Assembly: GCF_900456775.1 (NCBI RefSeq)
Contig: NZ_UAUL01000012.1
Coordinates: 16,001 to 80,000 of the forward strand
Length of the DNA: 64,000 nucleotides
DNA from: Sarcina ventriculi
GTDB taxonomy: Bacteria > Bacillota > Clostridia > Clostridiales > Clostridiaceae
Direction of reading: 5' to 3'
Positions 34,862 through 43,571 of this stretch are shown piece by piece (within the stretch, counting starts at the first letter, position 1; each line of letters starts with the position of its first letter). The notes beneath the pieces are model-generated. The model did not search any database, was not told the origin of the DNA, and saw nothing but the letters and a program-made list of their open reading frames with translations. The position numbers were made by a program, and so were the translations under genes.

Positions 34862-35809
34862 TCATAAAAATAAACACATTAAAAGTTTTATTATTAAACT
34901 TAAAACTACTCCTAAAACTGTAGTTAAATATAAAATTTTTACACACGTATCAAAGTGATTGACTTTTATTCTACCTAAATCATCTCCAATAGTAGGCTTT
35001 ATGACTTTTTTACCAAAATAATAGTTTGTCCCTCCAAGCTGAATACCTAAAGCTCCAGCCATAGCAGCCTCTGGATGTGCACTATTAGGACTTGAATGAT
35101 TTAATCTATCTCTTTTATAAATCCTATAACTTTCTCTCCAATCAAGCTTTAATATACGTGATGCTAAAACTATCAAAAGCCCTGTAATTCTAGCTGGTAT
35201 GAAATTAAATAAATCATCTAATTTAGCTGGAAAATATCCAAAATCTTTATACTTATCATTTTTATAACCAAACATAGAATCCATAGTGTTTACAGCTTTA
35301 TATATTAAACCAAAAACAGGACCACCAATTCCTATATATATAAGAGGTGCAATAACTCCATCTGACATGTTCTCAGCTATAGTTTCTATAACTGCTCTTA
35401 AAATTGCCTCTTCATCTAAATTTTCAGTATCTCTACCAACTATATAAGAAAGTCTCTTCCTTGCTCCCTCTATATCTCCATTTCTTAAATACTCTAATAC
35501 TTTAAAACCTTCAACCTTTAATCCCTTAGCTGAAATACAGAAATAAATAAATACACCTGCTATTAAAAAACCTAAATAATAATTCATAAAGTAAGTACCA
35601 TATATTAAAAAATAACCTATAGCCCACGTTATTAAAATAACTATACACCAAGTTATTCCTCCTGCTATTTTCAAATGATTTTTTAAAAGCTTTCTACTTC
35701 TCTTTTCTACTTTTCTAGCAATAAACCCTATTATTCTTACAGGATGAACTGGATTTTCAGGTTCCCCTACAATAAAATCCGCAATAACACCAAACATGAT
35801 TTCTAACAT
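34862..35809 (-). CDS. cbiB: Adenosylcobinamide-phosphate synthase
   Basis: The 315-residue integral membrane protein has about five TMs and begins FGVIADFIVGEPENPVHPVR, the CbiB signature. It also has NMSDGVIAPLIYIGIGG and RLNHSSPNSAHPEAAMAGALG. It condenses adenosylcobyric acid with aminopropanol (phosphate) at the membrane. The stop TGA is directly followed by the cobD ribosome binding site. It sits 6 bp after cobC. Confidence 0.95.
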   Translation of the reverse strand: MLEIMFGVIADFIVGEPENPVHPVRIIGFIARKVEKRSRKLLKNHLKIAGGITWCIVILITWAIGYFLIYGTYFMNYYLGFLIAGVFIYFCISAKGLKVEGFKVLEYLRNGDIEGARKRLSYIVGRDTENLDEEAILRAVIETIAENMSDGVIAPLIYIGIGGPVFGLIYKAVNTMDSMFGYKNDKYKDFGYFPAKLDDLFNFIPARITGLLIVLASRILKLDWRESYRIYKRDRLNHSSPNSAHPEAAMAGALGIQLGGTNYYFGKKVIKPTIGDDLGRIKVNHFDTCVKILYLTTVLGVVLSLIIKLLMCLFL

Positions 35810-35814
35810 AAAAA

Positions 35815-36423
35815 TTACCTCTTCATTGGAATTTTATTTTTTATACTAACCTCAACATTTTCCTCATAAAAACTAATCTCAAGTTCATACCCTTGTCCAT
35901 AAGAAGGTTGTAAATCATAAAAGCTACTATTTTTTTCATTTAAAAATTCGCTTAAAATAGACACAATAACTCCCCCATGAGTAACCAAACATACATTTTC
36001 TACATTTCTTTCTTGTAAATCATTTAAAAATTTAACAAATCTTTCTTTAACCCTATTATTAAAATCTATTCTTGATTCACCATTAGGACAAGATATTCTA
36101 CCATCCTCATCCAATATCCACTTTATATATTTATCATTTCTTCTAAGCTCTTCATAAGATTTAAGTTCAAAATCACCAAAATCATATTCCCAAAAATCTT
36201 TAATAGATTCAAAATGAACATTATTAAATAGTATTTTTAAAGTTTCATTAGCTCTTTTAGCGCCACTTGTAAAATATACCTCACTTAAAGGATAATAAAA
36301 TTTTTCTTTTAAATCCCTAAGATTTAAAATTCCACCTTCACTAAGACATACATCCTCTCTTCCACAATATAATTTTTTTTCATTGCAATATGTATTTCCA
36401 TGTCTTATTATATAAAGCTTCAA
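35815..36423 (-). CDS. cobC: Alpha-ribazole phosphatase (histidine phosphatase family)
   Basis: The 202-residue protein starts KLYIIRHGNTYCN with the RHG phosphohistidine motif, then YCGREDVCLSEGG. The second catalytic His is in CLVTHGGVIVS. CobC removes the 5' phosphate in the last steps of the lower ligand assembly. The location between cbiB and cobU/cobS genes supports that over a generic phosphoglycerate mutase function. Confidence 0.88.
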   Translation of the reverse strand: MKLYIIRHGNTYCNEKKLYCGREDVCLSEGGILNLRDLKEKFYYPLSEVYFTSGAKRANETLKILFNNVHFESIKDFWEYDFGDFELKSYEELRRNDKYIKWILDEDGRISCPNGESRIDFNNRVKERFVKFLNDLQERNVENVCLVTHGGVIVSILSEFLNEKNSSFYDLQPSYGQGYELEISFYEENVEVSIKNKIPMKR

Positions 36424-36489
36424 TCTTTCCCCTCCTCTAAACCCTTAAATACTTTTAATATTTAAAATAAGAGTATAAAGTTAACACTA

Positions 36490-36864
36490 CTATTTAAGTT
36501 TAGTATCCAATCCAAAGAAAACTCTATATGTGCTTTGAGATTTTGAAATTAAATATTGCATACATTTACCAGTTTCCTCTCGCCACCTTCTATTCATAAC
36601 TTCCATCGGAACAATTCCTGAACTTATATCGTCACAAATAATTATTTTATCTTTTAATTCTCTCTCATTTTCTTTTAAAATTTCTAAAGGCTTAAATCCT
36701 CTTTCTAAACATTCTAAAACAAATATATGTAGCCCACTTAAAACTCTTTTTTCTAAATTTAATTTTTCATCTTTAAAGTAATATATATCATCTTCTAATA
36801 TATTAAACTTTTCTTTGACAAAATTTAATTTACCACAGTATGCTCCACCAAAAACAACAATCAT
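36490..36864 (-). CDS. Short CobU-like P-loop protein
   Basis: The 124-residue protein starts with a P-loop-like GGAYCGKLN and ends with IIICDDISSGIVPMEVMNRRWREETGK, which matches the C-terminal signature of CobU (SNEVG-GIVP, RRFRD, G). It lacks the central region of CobU, including the RI-x-x-H segment whose His is guanylylated. The canonical-looking CobU (37750-38283) has that His but not the GIVP block. The two may share adenosylcobinamide kinase and guanylyltransferase functions, or this may be a regulatory or degenerate paralogue. AGGAGA precedes the ATG; it lies between cobS and cobC. Confidence 0.75.
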   Translation of the reverse strand: MIVVFGGAYCGKLNFVKEKFNILEDDIYYFKDEKLNLEKRVLSGLHIFVLECLERGFKPLEILKENERELKDKIIICDDISSGIVPMEVMNRRWREETGKCMQYLISKSQSTYRVFFGLDTKLK

Positions 36865-36893
36865 AAAAATTCTCCTTATCTTTTAATTTATAA

Positions 36894-37649
36894 TTATATA
36901 ATAGCTAATGCCAATATAAGTAATGTTTCACAAATTACTAATCCATAACCTGCTATATCACCTGAAATTCCTCCAAGCTCTTTTATAGGTTTTTTCATCA
37001 TATAAAATACTATGAATAAAACAATCAAAGATACTATTAATCCAAAAATTCCAAATAAAATTACAAACACACATAATATTATGCACAAAAACATAATAGA
37101 TAACACCTTATCTACTTTTCCTACATTTTGCTTGAAATATTTTACTAAAGAACTTTGCTCCATTGATTCATTAAAAAACATCATAATTGCCATAAAACTT
37201 CTTGATATAGCTGGAATAAATATAAGACTTAACATTAATTCATTTTTATTTATCAAAGTACTTACTCCTGAATAATTTAAAACAAAAAGACATGCCAAAG
37301 AAATTACTGCAAAAGCACCTGTGTGAGAATCTTTAAGTATTCTAAGCTTTTCTTCCTTATTACGTCTAGATAGCATAGCATCACAAAGATCCATAAATCC
37401 ATCTAAATGTAAAAAACCTGTTATAAAATATGGAAATAACATTAAAATAGCTGTTATTATTATTACAGGAAGATTAAAAATTGTTAATACCTTAAAAAGT
37501 AAAAACCAAAGCATTCCTATAATAAACCCAACCAAAGGATAAAAAATCAACATATGTTTAGCACCATCATCATCCCAATTGTGATATCTTACAGGAATTG
37601 ACGTAAACATCCCCATAGCCATTAAAAATCCTTTTAAATAATTTTTCAT
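36894..37649 (-). CDS. cobS: Adenosylcobinamide-GDP ribazoletransferase (cobalamin synthase)
   Basis: The 251-residue membrane protein has about six TMs. The family motif FLHLDGFMDLCDAMLSRRNKEEKLRILKD, with its acidic metal-binding residues, starts near residue 80, and ISGDIAGYGLVICET is near the C-terminus. It joins adenosylcobinamide-GDP with alpha-ribazole(-phosphate) to finish the corrinoid. It follows cobU in the operon. Confidence 0.94.
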   Translation of the reverse strand: MKNYLKGFLMAMGMFTSIPVRYHNWDDDGAKHMLIFYPLVGFIIGMLWFLLFKVLTIFNLPVIIITAILMLFPYFITGFLHLDGFMDLCDAMLSRRNKEEKLRILKDSHTGAFAVISLACLFVLNYSGVSTLINKNELMLSLIFIPAISRSFMAIMMFFNESMEQSSLVKYFKQNVGKVDKVLSIMFLCIILCVFVILFGIFGLIVSLIVLFIVFYMMKKPIKELGGISGDIAGYGLVICETLLILALAII

Positions 37650-37749
37650 TCTAAATCCTCTTTACAATTACAATTTATTTTATCATTACAAACTTATATT
37701 AATCTATTAACTCATCTTAAATTAACATTAATTTTAAAAATTTTCTTTT

Positions 37750-38283
37750 TTATAATTTTTCTTTATGACAATAAACTTTTCCATAAGAACATTCAAAAAC
37801 ATAATCCATATCCTTAGTCAATATCCTTGTTGCATAAGATAATTCCTTTAAAAATTCATTTGTATAATTATCATACAAGAAACTATTTGAAAAAATATAA
37901 TCAGAAACTACTATCAAACTTCTAACCTTTTTTCCTATTTCTAATATTTCATTAGCTATTTTTGAATATATGTTTTTGTTAAATTCTTTCCCATTAAACA
38001 TTTCATTAACTAAAAGAGAAGTCAGGCTATCTATTAAAATAATGTCTCGTTTATTAACCTTCTCTAAAATGCTTATAATATTTCTATTACACTCTATGGT
38101 ATGAAATCCATAACCTAATCTAGCTTTTATATGATTTTGTATTCTCTCCTCATCTTCTTTATCGCAAGGTTTCATAGTTGCTACATAATATAATTTTCCA
38201 TCTCCATTATAAATATCTCTTGCTAAATTTTGTCCGTACATAGACTTTCCGCTTTTACTTCCACCTAAAATTAAATAATTCAT
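37750..38283 (-). CDS. cobU: Adenosylcobinamide kinase/guanylyltransferase, atypical C-terminus
   Basis: The 177-residue protein has CobU features in its first half: P-loop GGSKSGKS (about 6-13), LYYVATMKPCDKEDEERI, and QNHIKAR, whose His is at the position guanylylated in Salmonella CobU; then the Walker B-like DIILIDSLTSLLVNEMF. The C-terminal SNEVG-GIVP block is replaced by VVSDYIFSNSFLYD. The short CobU-like protein downstream carries that block. The ATG at 38283 has AGGTG upstream; the longer frame would run into cobT. Confidence 0.85.
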   Translation of the reverse strand: MNYLILGGSKSGKSMYGQNLARDIYNGDGKLYYVATMKPCDKEDEERIQNHIKARLGYGFHTIECNRNIISILEKVNKRDIILIDSLTSLLVNEMFNGKEFNKNIYSKIANEILEIGKKVRSLIVVSDYIFSNSFLYDNYTNEFLKELSYATRILTKDMDYVFECSYGKVYCHKEKL

Positions 38284-38290
38284 ACTACAC

Positions 38291-39394
38291 CTATCTATCA
38301 ACTATATAACAAGATTTATCTCTAACATTATCTATATAATCATCATTTATATCAGCTTCTTCAAAAGTTGCCATATTATTCATAACAGCACAAGAAGCTT
38401 CAACTACTGAAAATGCTATGGGACACCCACTTCCTTCCCCAAGTCGCATATCTAAATTTAACATTGGCTCAAGACCAAGTTCATCAATTATTATCTTATA
38501 ACCTATTTCTTTTGATGCATGAGATGTTATTAAATATTCCTTTACAATAGGATTTATCCTAACTGCTATCAAGGCTGCTACCGCTGATATAAAGCCGTCT
38601 ATTACAACAGGTATTTTATAATAAGCACTGCCTAAAAAAACTCCTGCCATAGCAGCTATATCAAACCCTCCTATTTTAGATAAAACATCTATAACATCTT
38701 TTTTATTAGGCTTATTTATCTCTATAGCCTTCTTTATAACATTAATCTTATTTATATAATCCCTTTCTAAAAGCCCTGAACCTTTTCCAACCACTTCTTC
38801 TACCATATGTCCTGTTAAAACCGCTGTTATAGCACTACTAGTTGATGTATTTCCTATACCCATTTCTCCAACTCCCAATATATCAAAGCCTTCATCCTTA
38901 GACTTTTTAACCATTTCAACTCCTATATTTATAGCTTGTACAGCCTCCTCATAAGTCATTGCAAAAGTTTTTGCCATATTGTTAGTTGATTTTCTTATTT
39001 TTTTATTTAATACATTAGGACTATCAATATCAGAATTTACTCCCACGTCTACAACAAGCAAATCACAATTATAAAATAATGCTAAAGCCCCAACTCCAGT
39101 TATCCCTTTTTTAAAATTTAAGGTTTGCTTTGTTGTAACATACTGAGGACATGACGAAACTCCTTCTTCAATAACCCCATTATCAGCACACATTATTATA
39201 ATTCTTTTATTTATTATAGAGTTATTAAGCTTTCCTGTTATCCCAGCTATTTTCCTTGCTATATCCTCAAGCTTTCCAAGGCTTCCCAAAGGCTTAGCTA
39301 ATGAATTTAATCTATCTTGTGCCATCTCACAAACTTTAAAATCTATATGCTCTATTCCATTTATGATATTTTCTAAAGATTTAATAAAAATCAC
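38291..39394 (-). CDS. cobT: Nicotinate-nucleotide--dimethylbenzimidazole phosphoribosyltransferase
   Basis: CobT activates the lower ligand base to alpha-ribazole phosphate. It has LNSLAKPLGSLGKLEDIA, IIMCADNGVIEEGVSSCPQ, GVGEMGIGNTSTS and the C-terminal LGEGSGCPIAFSVVEA with the catalytic Glu. The longest frame starts at 39472 with a hydrophobic extension not seen in the family. A GTG at 39394 lies inside the GAGGGTGAT ribosome binding site, and an ATT at 39385, correctly spaced from that site, gives the usual N-terminus. GTG is reported here. It is the first gene of the B12 operon, after the riboswitch. Confidence 0.9.
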   Translation of the reverse strand: MIFIKSLENIINGIEHIDFKVCEMAQDRLNSLAKPLGSLGKLEDIARKIAGITGKLNNSIINKRIIIMCADNGVIEEGVSSCPQYVTTKQTLNFKKGITGVGALALFYNCDLLVVDVGVNSDIDSPNVLNKKIRKSTNNMAKTFAMTYEEAVQAINIGVEMVKKSKDEGFDILGVGEMGIGNTSTSSAITAVLTGHMVEEVVGKGSGLLERDYINKINVIKKAIEINKPNKKDVIDVLSKIGGFDIAAMAGVFLGSAYYKIPVVIDGFISAVAALIAVRINPIVKEYLITSHASKEIGYKIIIDELGLEPMLNLDMRLGEGSGCPIAFSVVEASCAVMNNMATFEEADINDDYIDNVRDKSCYIVDR

Positions 39395-39494
39395 CCTCTT
39401 AAAATTACTTGAATAAATAAGTACTATTCTTAAAATTATTAATATGATGTAAAAAAGTATTTTAAATATCAATATCTAAATTAATCAAAAATAA

Positions 39495-39522
39495 AAACGC
39501 CATACTCTAAAGTATAACGTTT
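39495..39522 (-). terminator. Riboswitch-controlled terminator
   Basis: The stem AACGTTATACT/AGTATGGCGTT (two G-U pairs) with a 4-nt loop is followed on the minus strand by TTTTTATTTTTG. It lies between the cobalamin aptamer and cobT, as expected for transcription attenuation. Confidence 0.82.
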
Positions 39523-39622
39523 CTAGAATCAAAACATAATAAATACAACTATTAAAATATAATAGTTTAAATCTGTAAGATACTAATTCCCTATACATCG
39601 TAAAGCATACTAGCAAAATTTA

Positions 39623-39782
39623 AAGGCAAATATTCCGGCTTGATTTCATTGCACCTTTTCACCTTCCCAAAGAAACTCTTTAGTGGCATAACAAAAAAGA
39701 TACTCCATCTTACGGCGGCGGGACCGCACAGGACTTTAACCTGTTTCCTTTTTAATGCAAACAGCTTGCAACCTTTAAATTG
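39623..39782 (-). promoter_or_regulatory. Cobalamin riboswitch aptamer
   Basis: Minus-strand reading gives the class consensus in order: AAAGTCCTGTGCGGTCCCGC and CGCCGTAAG, then GCCACT, then GGGAAGG, and at the 3' end AAGCCGGAATATTTGCC. Adenosylcobalamin binding would favour the downstream terminator and shut off the 20-gene cob operon. The 5' limit is placed at the TTGCAAGC stem and is approximate. Confidence 0.93.
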
Positions 39783-39864
39783 TAATATTAAATTCTAAAT
39801 AATAATTTATATTATAGTTTATTTAAAAAAATATGTATATAGTCAAATTTTAACGCTACTTTAT

Positions 39865-39870
39865 TGTAGT
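39865..39870 (+). promoter_or_regulatory. Possible promoter of cca
   Basis: A TATAAT-like box near 39865-39870 has TTTAAC about 16 bp upstream, some 80 bp before the TTG start of cca. The -35 match is only partial. Confidence 0.35.
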
Positions 39871-39950
39871 TATAATATTTATTTAAACAAAATATTATAT
39901 TAAACTAATTCTTGTAAGTATAAAAATATTAATTTTAAGGAGAAGCTATT

Positions 39951-41198
39951 TTGAATTTACCTAATGATGTTAAGCTTATTTTAAATAAATTTTATGATAA
40001 TAATTTCGAAGCCTTCATAGTTGGGGGTTGCGTACGAGATAACTTACTCAGAAAAACTCCACATGATTATGATATAACAACTAACGCACTCCCCAATGAA
40101 ATAAAACTTCTTTTTGAGAAAACAGTTCCAACTGGAGTTAAGCATGGAACTATAACAGTTATCATAAATAATACTCCCTTTGAAGTCACAACTTACAGAA
40201 CAGATGGAGAATATTTAAATAATAGAAAACCTAAAAGCGTAAAATTTGTAACTAATATTAAGGAAGATTTAGCTAGACGCGATTTTACTATAAATGCTCT
40301 AGCCTATAATCCTAAACTTGGATTAAAAGATTTTTTTTATGGTAAAGAAGATTTAAAAAATAAAATAATACGCTGTGTTGGAATACCTGATAAAAGATTT
40401 AATGAAGATGCCTTAAGAATTTTAAGAGCCATAAGGTTTAGTTGCCAATTAAATTTTGAAATAGAAATAAACACTTTAAACTCTATAAAGAAAAATTTTA
40501 TCCTCATTAAAAATATAAGCAAAGAAAGAATTAGAGATGAATTTTCTAAGATACTTTTAAGTCCAAACTCTTTTAATGGTGCATGCATTTTAAAAGATAT
40601 AGGCATTACCGATTTAATTATCCCTATTTTTAAAGAAAACTTTAATTTAGATTATAATACCTTAAAACACAATTACAAATTTTTGCAGTTTGTTCCCAAT
40701 AAATTATCATCTAAATTAGCATCTTTTATCATTGCATCTTGCAATTTTGAAGGAACGAATAATTTAACTCAACATATATTAAAAACTTTACACTATGACA
40801 ATAAAACAATAAAAGAAACTTTAATTCTTGTTAATGAATTTAATACACCATTAACTTTAAATAGATATGAATTAAAAAAATTTATCAATAGAGTGTCTAA
40901 AGAGTTAATTTTTGATTATATTGATTTAAAAAAATCCTTTTTAAAATTTAACAATGAAACCTTAGAAGATATAAATATTATAGAAAAAAACATACGAGAT
41001 ATCTTAGATAAAAAAGAACCATTAACTATAAAAGACTTAAATATAAACGGAAGTATGTTATCTAAAGAATTAAAGCTAAAACCTGGCAAAGAAATAGGAC
41101 TAATCTTAAACTATCTTTTAGATAAAGTTTTGCAAAATCCTAAACTAAATATTTATGATACTTTAATTAATATTGCTAAAAACAAATACATCACTTAA
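39951..41198 (+). CDS. cca: CCA tRNA nucleotidyltransferase
   Basis: A 415-residue class II nucleotidyltransferase that adds or repairs the 3' CCA of tRNAs. Motifs: VGGCVRDNLLRKTPHDYDITTNA with catalytic Asp pair (about residues 22-44), FEVTTYRTDGEY, EDLARRDFTINALAY and DALRILRAIRFSCQL. There is no C-terminal HD domain. The start is TTG with an AAGGAGAAG site 8 bp upstream; no better ATG is near. It is divergent from the cobalamin operon. Confidence 0.93.
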   Translation: MNLPNDVKLILNKFYDNNFEAFIVGGCVRDNLLRKTPHDYDITTNALPNEIKLLFEKTVPTGVKHGTITVIINNTPFEVTTYRTDGEYLNNRKPKSVKFVTNIKEDLARRDFTINALAYNPKLGLKDFFYGKEDLKNKIIRCVGIPDKRFNEDALRILRAIRFSCQLNFEIEINTLNSIKKNFILIKNISKERIRDEFSKILLSPNSFNGACILKDIGITDLIIPIFKENFNLDYNTLKHNYKFLQFVPNKLSSKLASFIIASCNFEGTNNLTQHILKTLHYDNKTIKETLILVNEFNTPLTLNRYELKKFINRVSKELIFDYIDLKKSFLKFNNETLEDINIIEKNIRDILDKKEPLTIKDLNINGSMLSKELKLKPGKEIGLILNYLLDKVLQNPKLNIYDTLINIAKNKYIT

Positions 41199-41298
41199 AT
41201 TTATTCTTTCTTTTTATAAATAAGTATTGAAAGATTTATACTAAAGCTATAACATTAAAATATTGTATTTTTAAATTCTATATTTTAAGGAGATTTTT

Positions 41299-43452
41299 AT
41301 GGACAATTTAAAAATTATTTATACACCTAAATCTAGAAAATATATTAATAGCAATAGAGAATTAATTTTGTCTAGTTCTAATAATTATACAGATGTCTGT
41401 GTTGCTGTATTAACAGATAGTGATTTAAACTTAATCGATAGTATCTACAATACTAAATTTGGTATACCAATATTTGTTGTTTTAGAAAATACAACTAATC
41501 TTAGCGATAATTTTAAAACTAAGGTTGATAACATAACACTTTCTTCTAATATTAACATAGAATCTTATAACAAAGAAATTGAATATTTAGCTAAAAAATA
41601 TGAAGAAACTATGCTTCCTCCATTTTTTAAAAAATTAAATGATTATGCTAAACGAGGAAATTTACAATTTGATTGTCCCGGGCATCAAGGAGGGGAATAT
41701 TTTAAAAAACATCCAGCTGGAAAAGTTCTTTATGATTTCTTTGGAGAAAATATATTTAAATCAGATATTTGTAATGCTGATGTAGATTTAGGAGATTTAC
41801 TAATTCACGAGGGTCCTGCAGTAGATGCTGAAACCCATGCAGCTAAAGTTTTTAATGCTGACAAAACATATTTTGTAATGAATGGAACTAGTACTTCTAA
41901 TGCTGTTGCTATAAATGCAGTAGTAGCTCCTGATGATTTAGTTTTATTTGATAGAAATAATCATAAATCAGTTTATATTTCAGCTTTAATCCAAGCAGGT
42001 GGAATACCTATTTACCTAGAAACCGCTCGTAATCCTTTTGGCTTTATAGGGGGAATTGATGAACATTGCTTTGATAAAAAATATTTAAGAGAAGAAATTG
42101 CAAAAATAAACCCAGAAAAAGCAAAAGAAAAAAGACCATTTAGACTTGCAATAATTCAACTTGGAACTTATGATGGTACTATTTATAATGCTAGACAAGT
42201 TGTCGATAAAATTGGACACCTTTGCGATTATATCCTGTTTGATTCAGCTTGGGTTGGCTATGAACAATTTATCCCTATAATGAGAGATTGCTCTCCATTG
42301 CTTTTGGATTTAACTGAAAATGATCCCGGAATACTTGTTACTCAATCAGTGCATAAGCAACAAGCAGGTTTTTCTCAAACATCACAAATTCATAAAAAAG
42401 ATAGTCATATAAAAGGACAAAAACGTTATGTAGACCATAAGCGTTTTAATAATTCTTATATGATGCATGCTTCAACTAGCCCATTTTATCCATTGTTTGC
42501 TGCCTTAGATGTTAATGCTAGAATGCAAGAAGGAGAAATTGGTAAAAAATTATGGGATGATTGTATAAAAATAGGGATTGAGGCTAGAAAATCAGTTTTT
42601 AAAAATTGTTCTATGTTGAAACCATTTATACCTAGAACTATAAATAATAAAAATTGGGAAGACTATGACACCGACGAAATAGCAAATAATATTGAATTCT
42701 TTAAATTCATTCCTAATGAATCATGGCATTCTTTTGAAGGCTATGGAAAAAATCAATATTTTGTAGATCCTAATAAATTTATGCTAACAACACCTGGCAT
42801 AAATGCTGAAACTGGAGAATACGAAGAATTTGGAATACCAGCTACAATTTTAGCAAATTATTTAAGAGAAAACAGAATAATTCCTGAAAAAAATGATTTA
42901 AATTCTATTTTATTCTTACTAACTCCAGCTGAAAATACTGAAAAAATGAATCAATTAGTATCTACACTAGTAAAATTTGAAGAATTTATAAAAAATAATG
43001 CTCCACTTAAAGATGTTTTACCAACACTTTATGATAAATATAAATGTCGTTATGAAAATTATACTATAAGACAATTGTGCCAAGAGATGCATGACTTTTA
43101 TAAAAAACACGATGCTAAAAAATATCAAAAAGAATTATTTAGACAAAAATCTTTTCCAACACAAGCAATGCTACCACGTGAAGCTAATATAGAACTTGTA
43201 AGAAATAATGCTAAACTTGTTCCACTTAAAAATATAGTTGGAAAAGTTGCTCTACAAGGTGCTCTTCCATATCCACCTGGAGTATTCTGTGTAGTTCCTG
43301 GTGAAATTTGGAATGAAATTGCACAAAAATATTTCTTGATATTAGAAGAAGGCATAAACATTTTTCCAGGATTTTCACCTGAAATTCAAGGAGTTTATCT
43401 TGAAGAAGAAAATGGTGTAACCAAGGCTTACGGATATGTTTTAGATAAATAA
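41299..43452 (+). CDS. Orn/Lys/Arg decarboxylase, PLP-dependent (fold type I)
   Basis: The 717-residue protein has a short N-terminal wing domain (about 1-105), the large PLP domain starting LQFDCPGHQGGEYFKKHPAG, and a C-terminal domain ending GVYLEEENGVTKAYGY. The PLP-binding lysine is K353 in TQSVHKQQAGFSQ. The size and the PFIPRTI and PEIQGVYLE features fit the inducible E. coli type ornithine (SpeC/SpeF) decarboxylases more than the arginine form, but substrate choice among Orn, Lys and Arg cannot be settled here. AAGGAGAT precedes the ATG. No antiporter gene is adjacent. Confidence 0.88.
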   Translation: MDNLKIIYTPKSRKYINSNRELILSSSNNYTDVCVAVLTDSDLNLIDSIYNTKFGIPIFVVLENTTNLSDNFKTKVDNITLSSNINIESYNKEIEYLAKKYEETMLPPFFKKLNDYAKRGNLQFDCPGHQGGEYFKKHPAGKVLYDFFGENIFKSDICNADVDLGDLLIHEGPAVDAETHAAKVFNADKTYFVMNGTSTSNAVAINAVVAPDDLVLFDRNNHKSVYISALIQAGGIPIYLETARNPFGFIGGIDEHCFDKKYLREEIAKINPEKAKEKRPFRLAIIQLGTYDGTIYNARQVVDKIGHLCDYILFDSAWVGYEQFIPIMRDCSPLLLDLTENDPGILVTQSVHKQQAGFSQTSQIHKKDSHIKGQKRYVDHKRFNNSYMMHASTSPFYPLFAALDVNARMQEGEIGKKLWDDCIKIGIEARKSVFKNCSMLKPFIPRTINNKNWEDYDTDEIANNIEFFKFIPNESWHSFEGYGKNQYFVDPNKFMLTTPGINAETGEYEEFGIPATILANYLRENRIIPEKNDLNSILFLLTPAENTEKMNQLVSTLVKFEEFIKNNAPLKDVLPTLYDKYKCRYENYTIRQLCQEMHDFYKKHDAKKYQKELFRQKSFPTQAMLPREANIELVRNNAKLVPLKNIVGKVALQGALPYPPGVFCVVPGEIWNEIAQKYFLILEEGINIFPGFSPEIQGVYLEEENGVTKAYGYVLDK

Positions 43453-43473
43453 TAACCATATTTATTTCAAACA

Positions 43474-43510
43474 AAAACATCTAATGAAAACTTCATTAGA
43501 TGTTTTTTAT
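43474..43510 (+). terminator. Terminator of the decarboxylase gene
   Basis: A perfect 15-bp stem (43474-43488 with 43492-43506), a 3-nt loop and a T-run. It lies between the decarboxylase and the convergent addA. Confidence 0.9.
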
Positions 43511-43571
43511 TTTTGTAATATATTTTAATTAAAATTCCTTAGCAAATCAACTTTTTTAATTAAAATACCTT

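Noticed and set aside
39395..39472. The N-terminal hydrophobic extension of cobT as a signal peptide or membrane anchor
   Set aside because: CobT is a cytoplasmic enzyme and the ribosome binding site lies downstream of this extension.
43125..43480. Minus-strand frames of 78 and 84 codons inside the decarboxylase gene
   Set aside because: They are antisense shadows of a well-conserved decarboxylase C-terminus.
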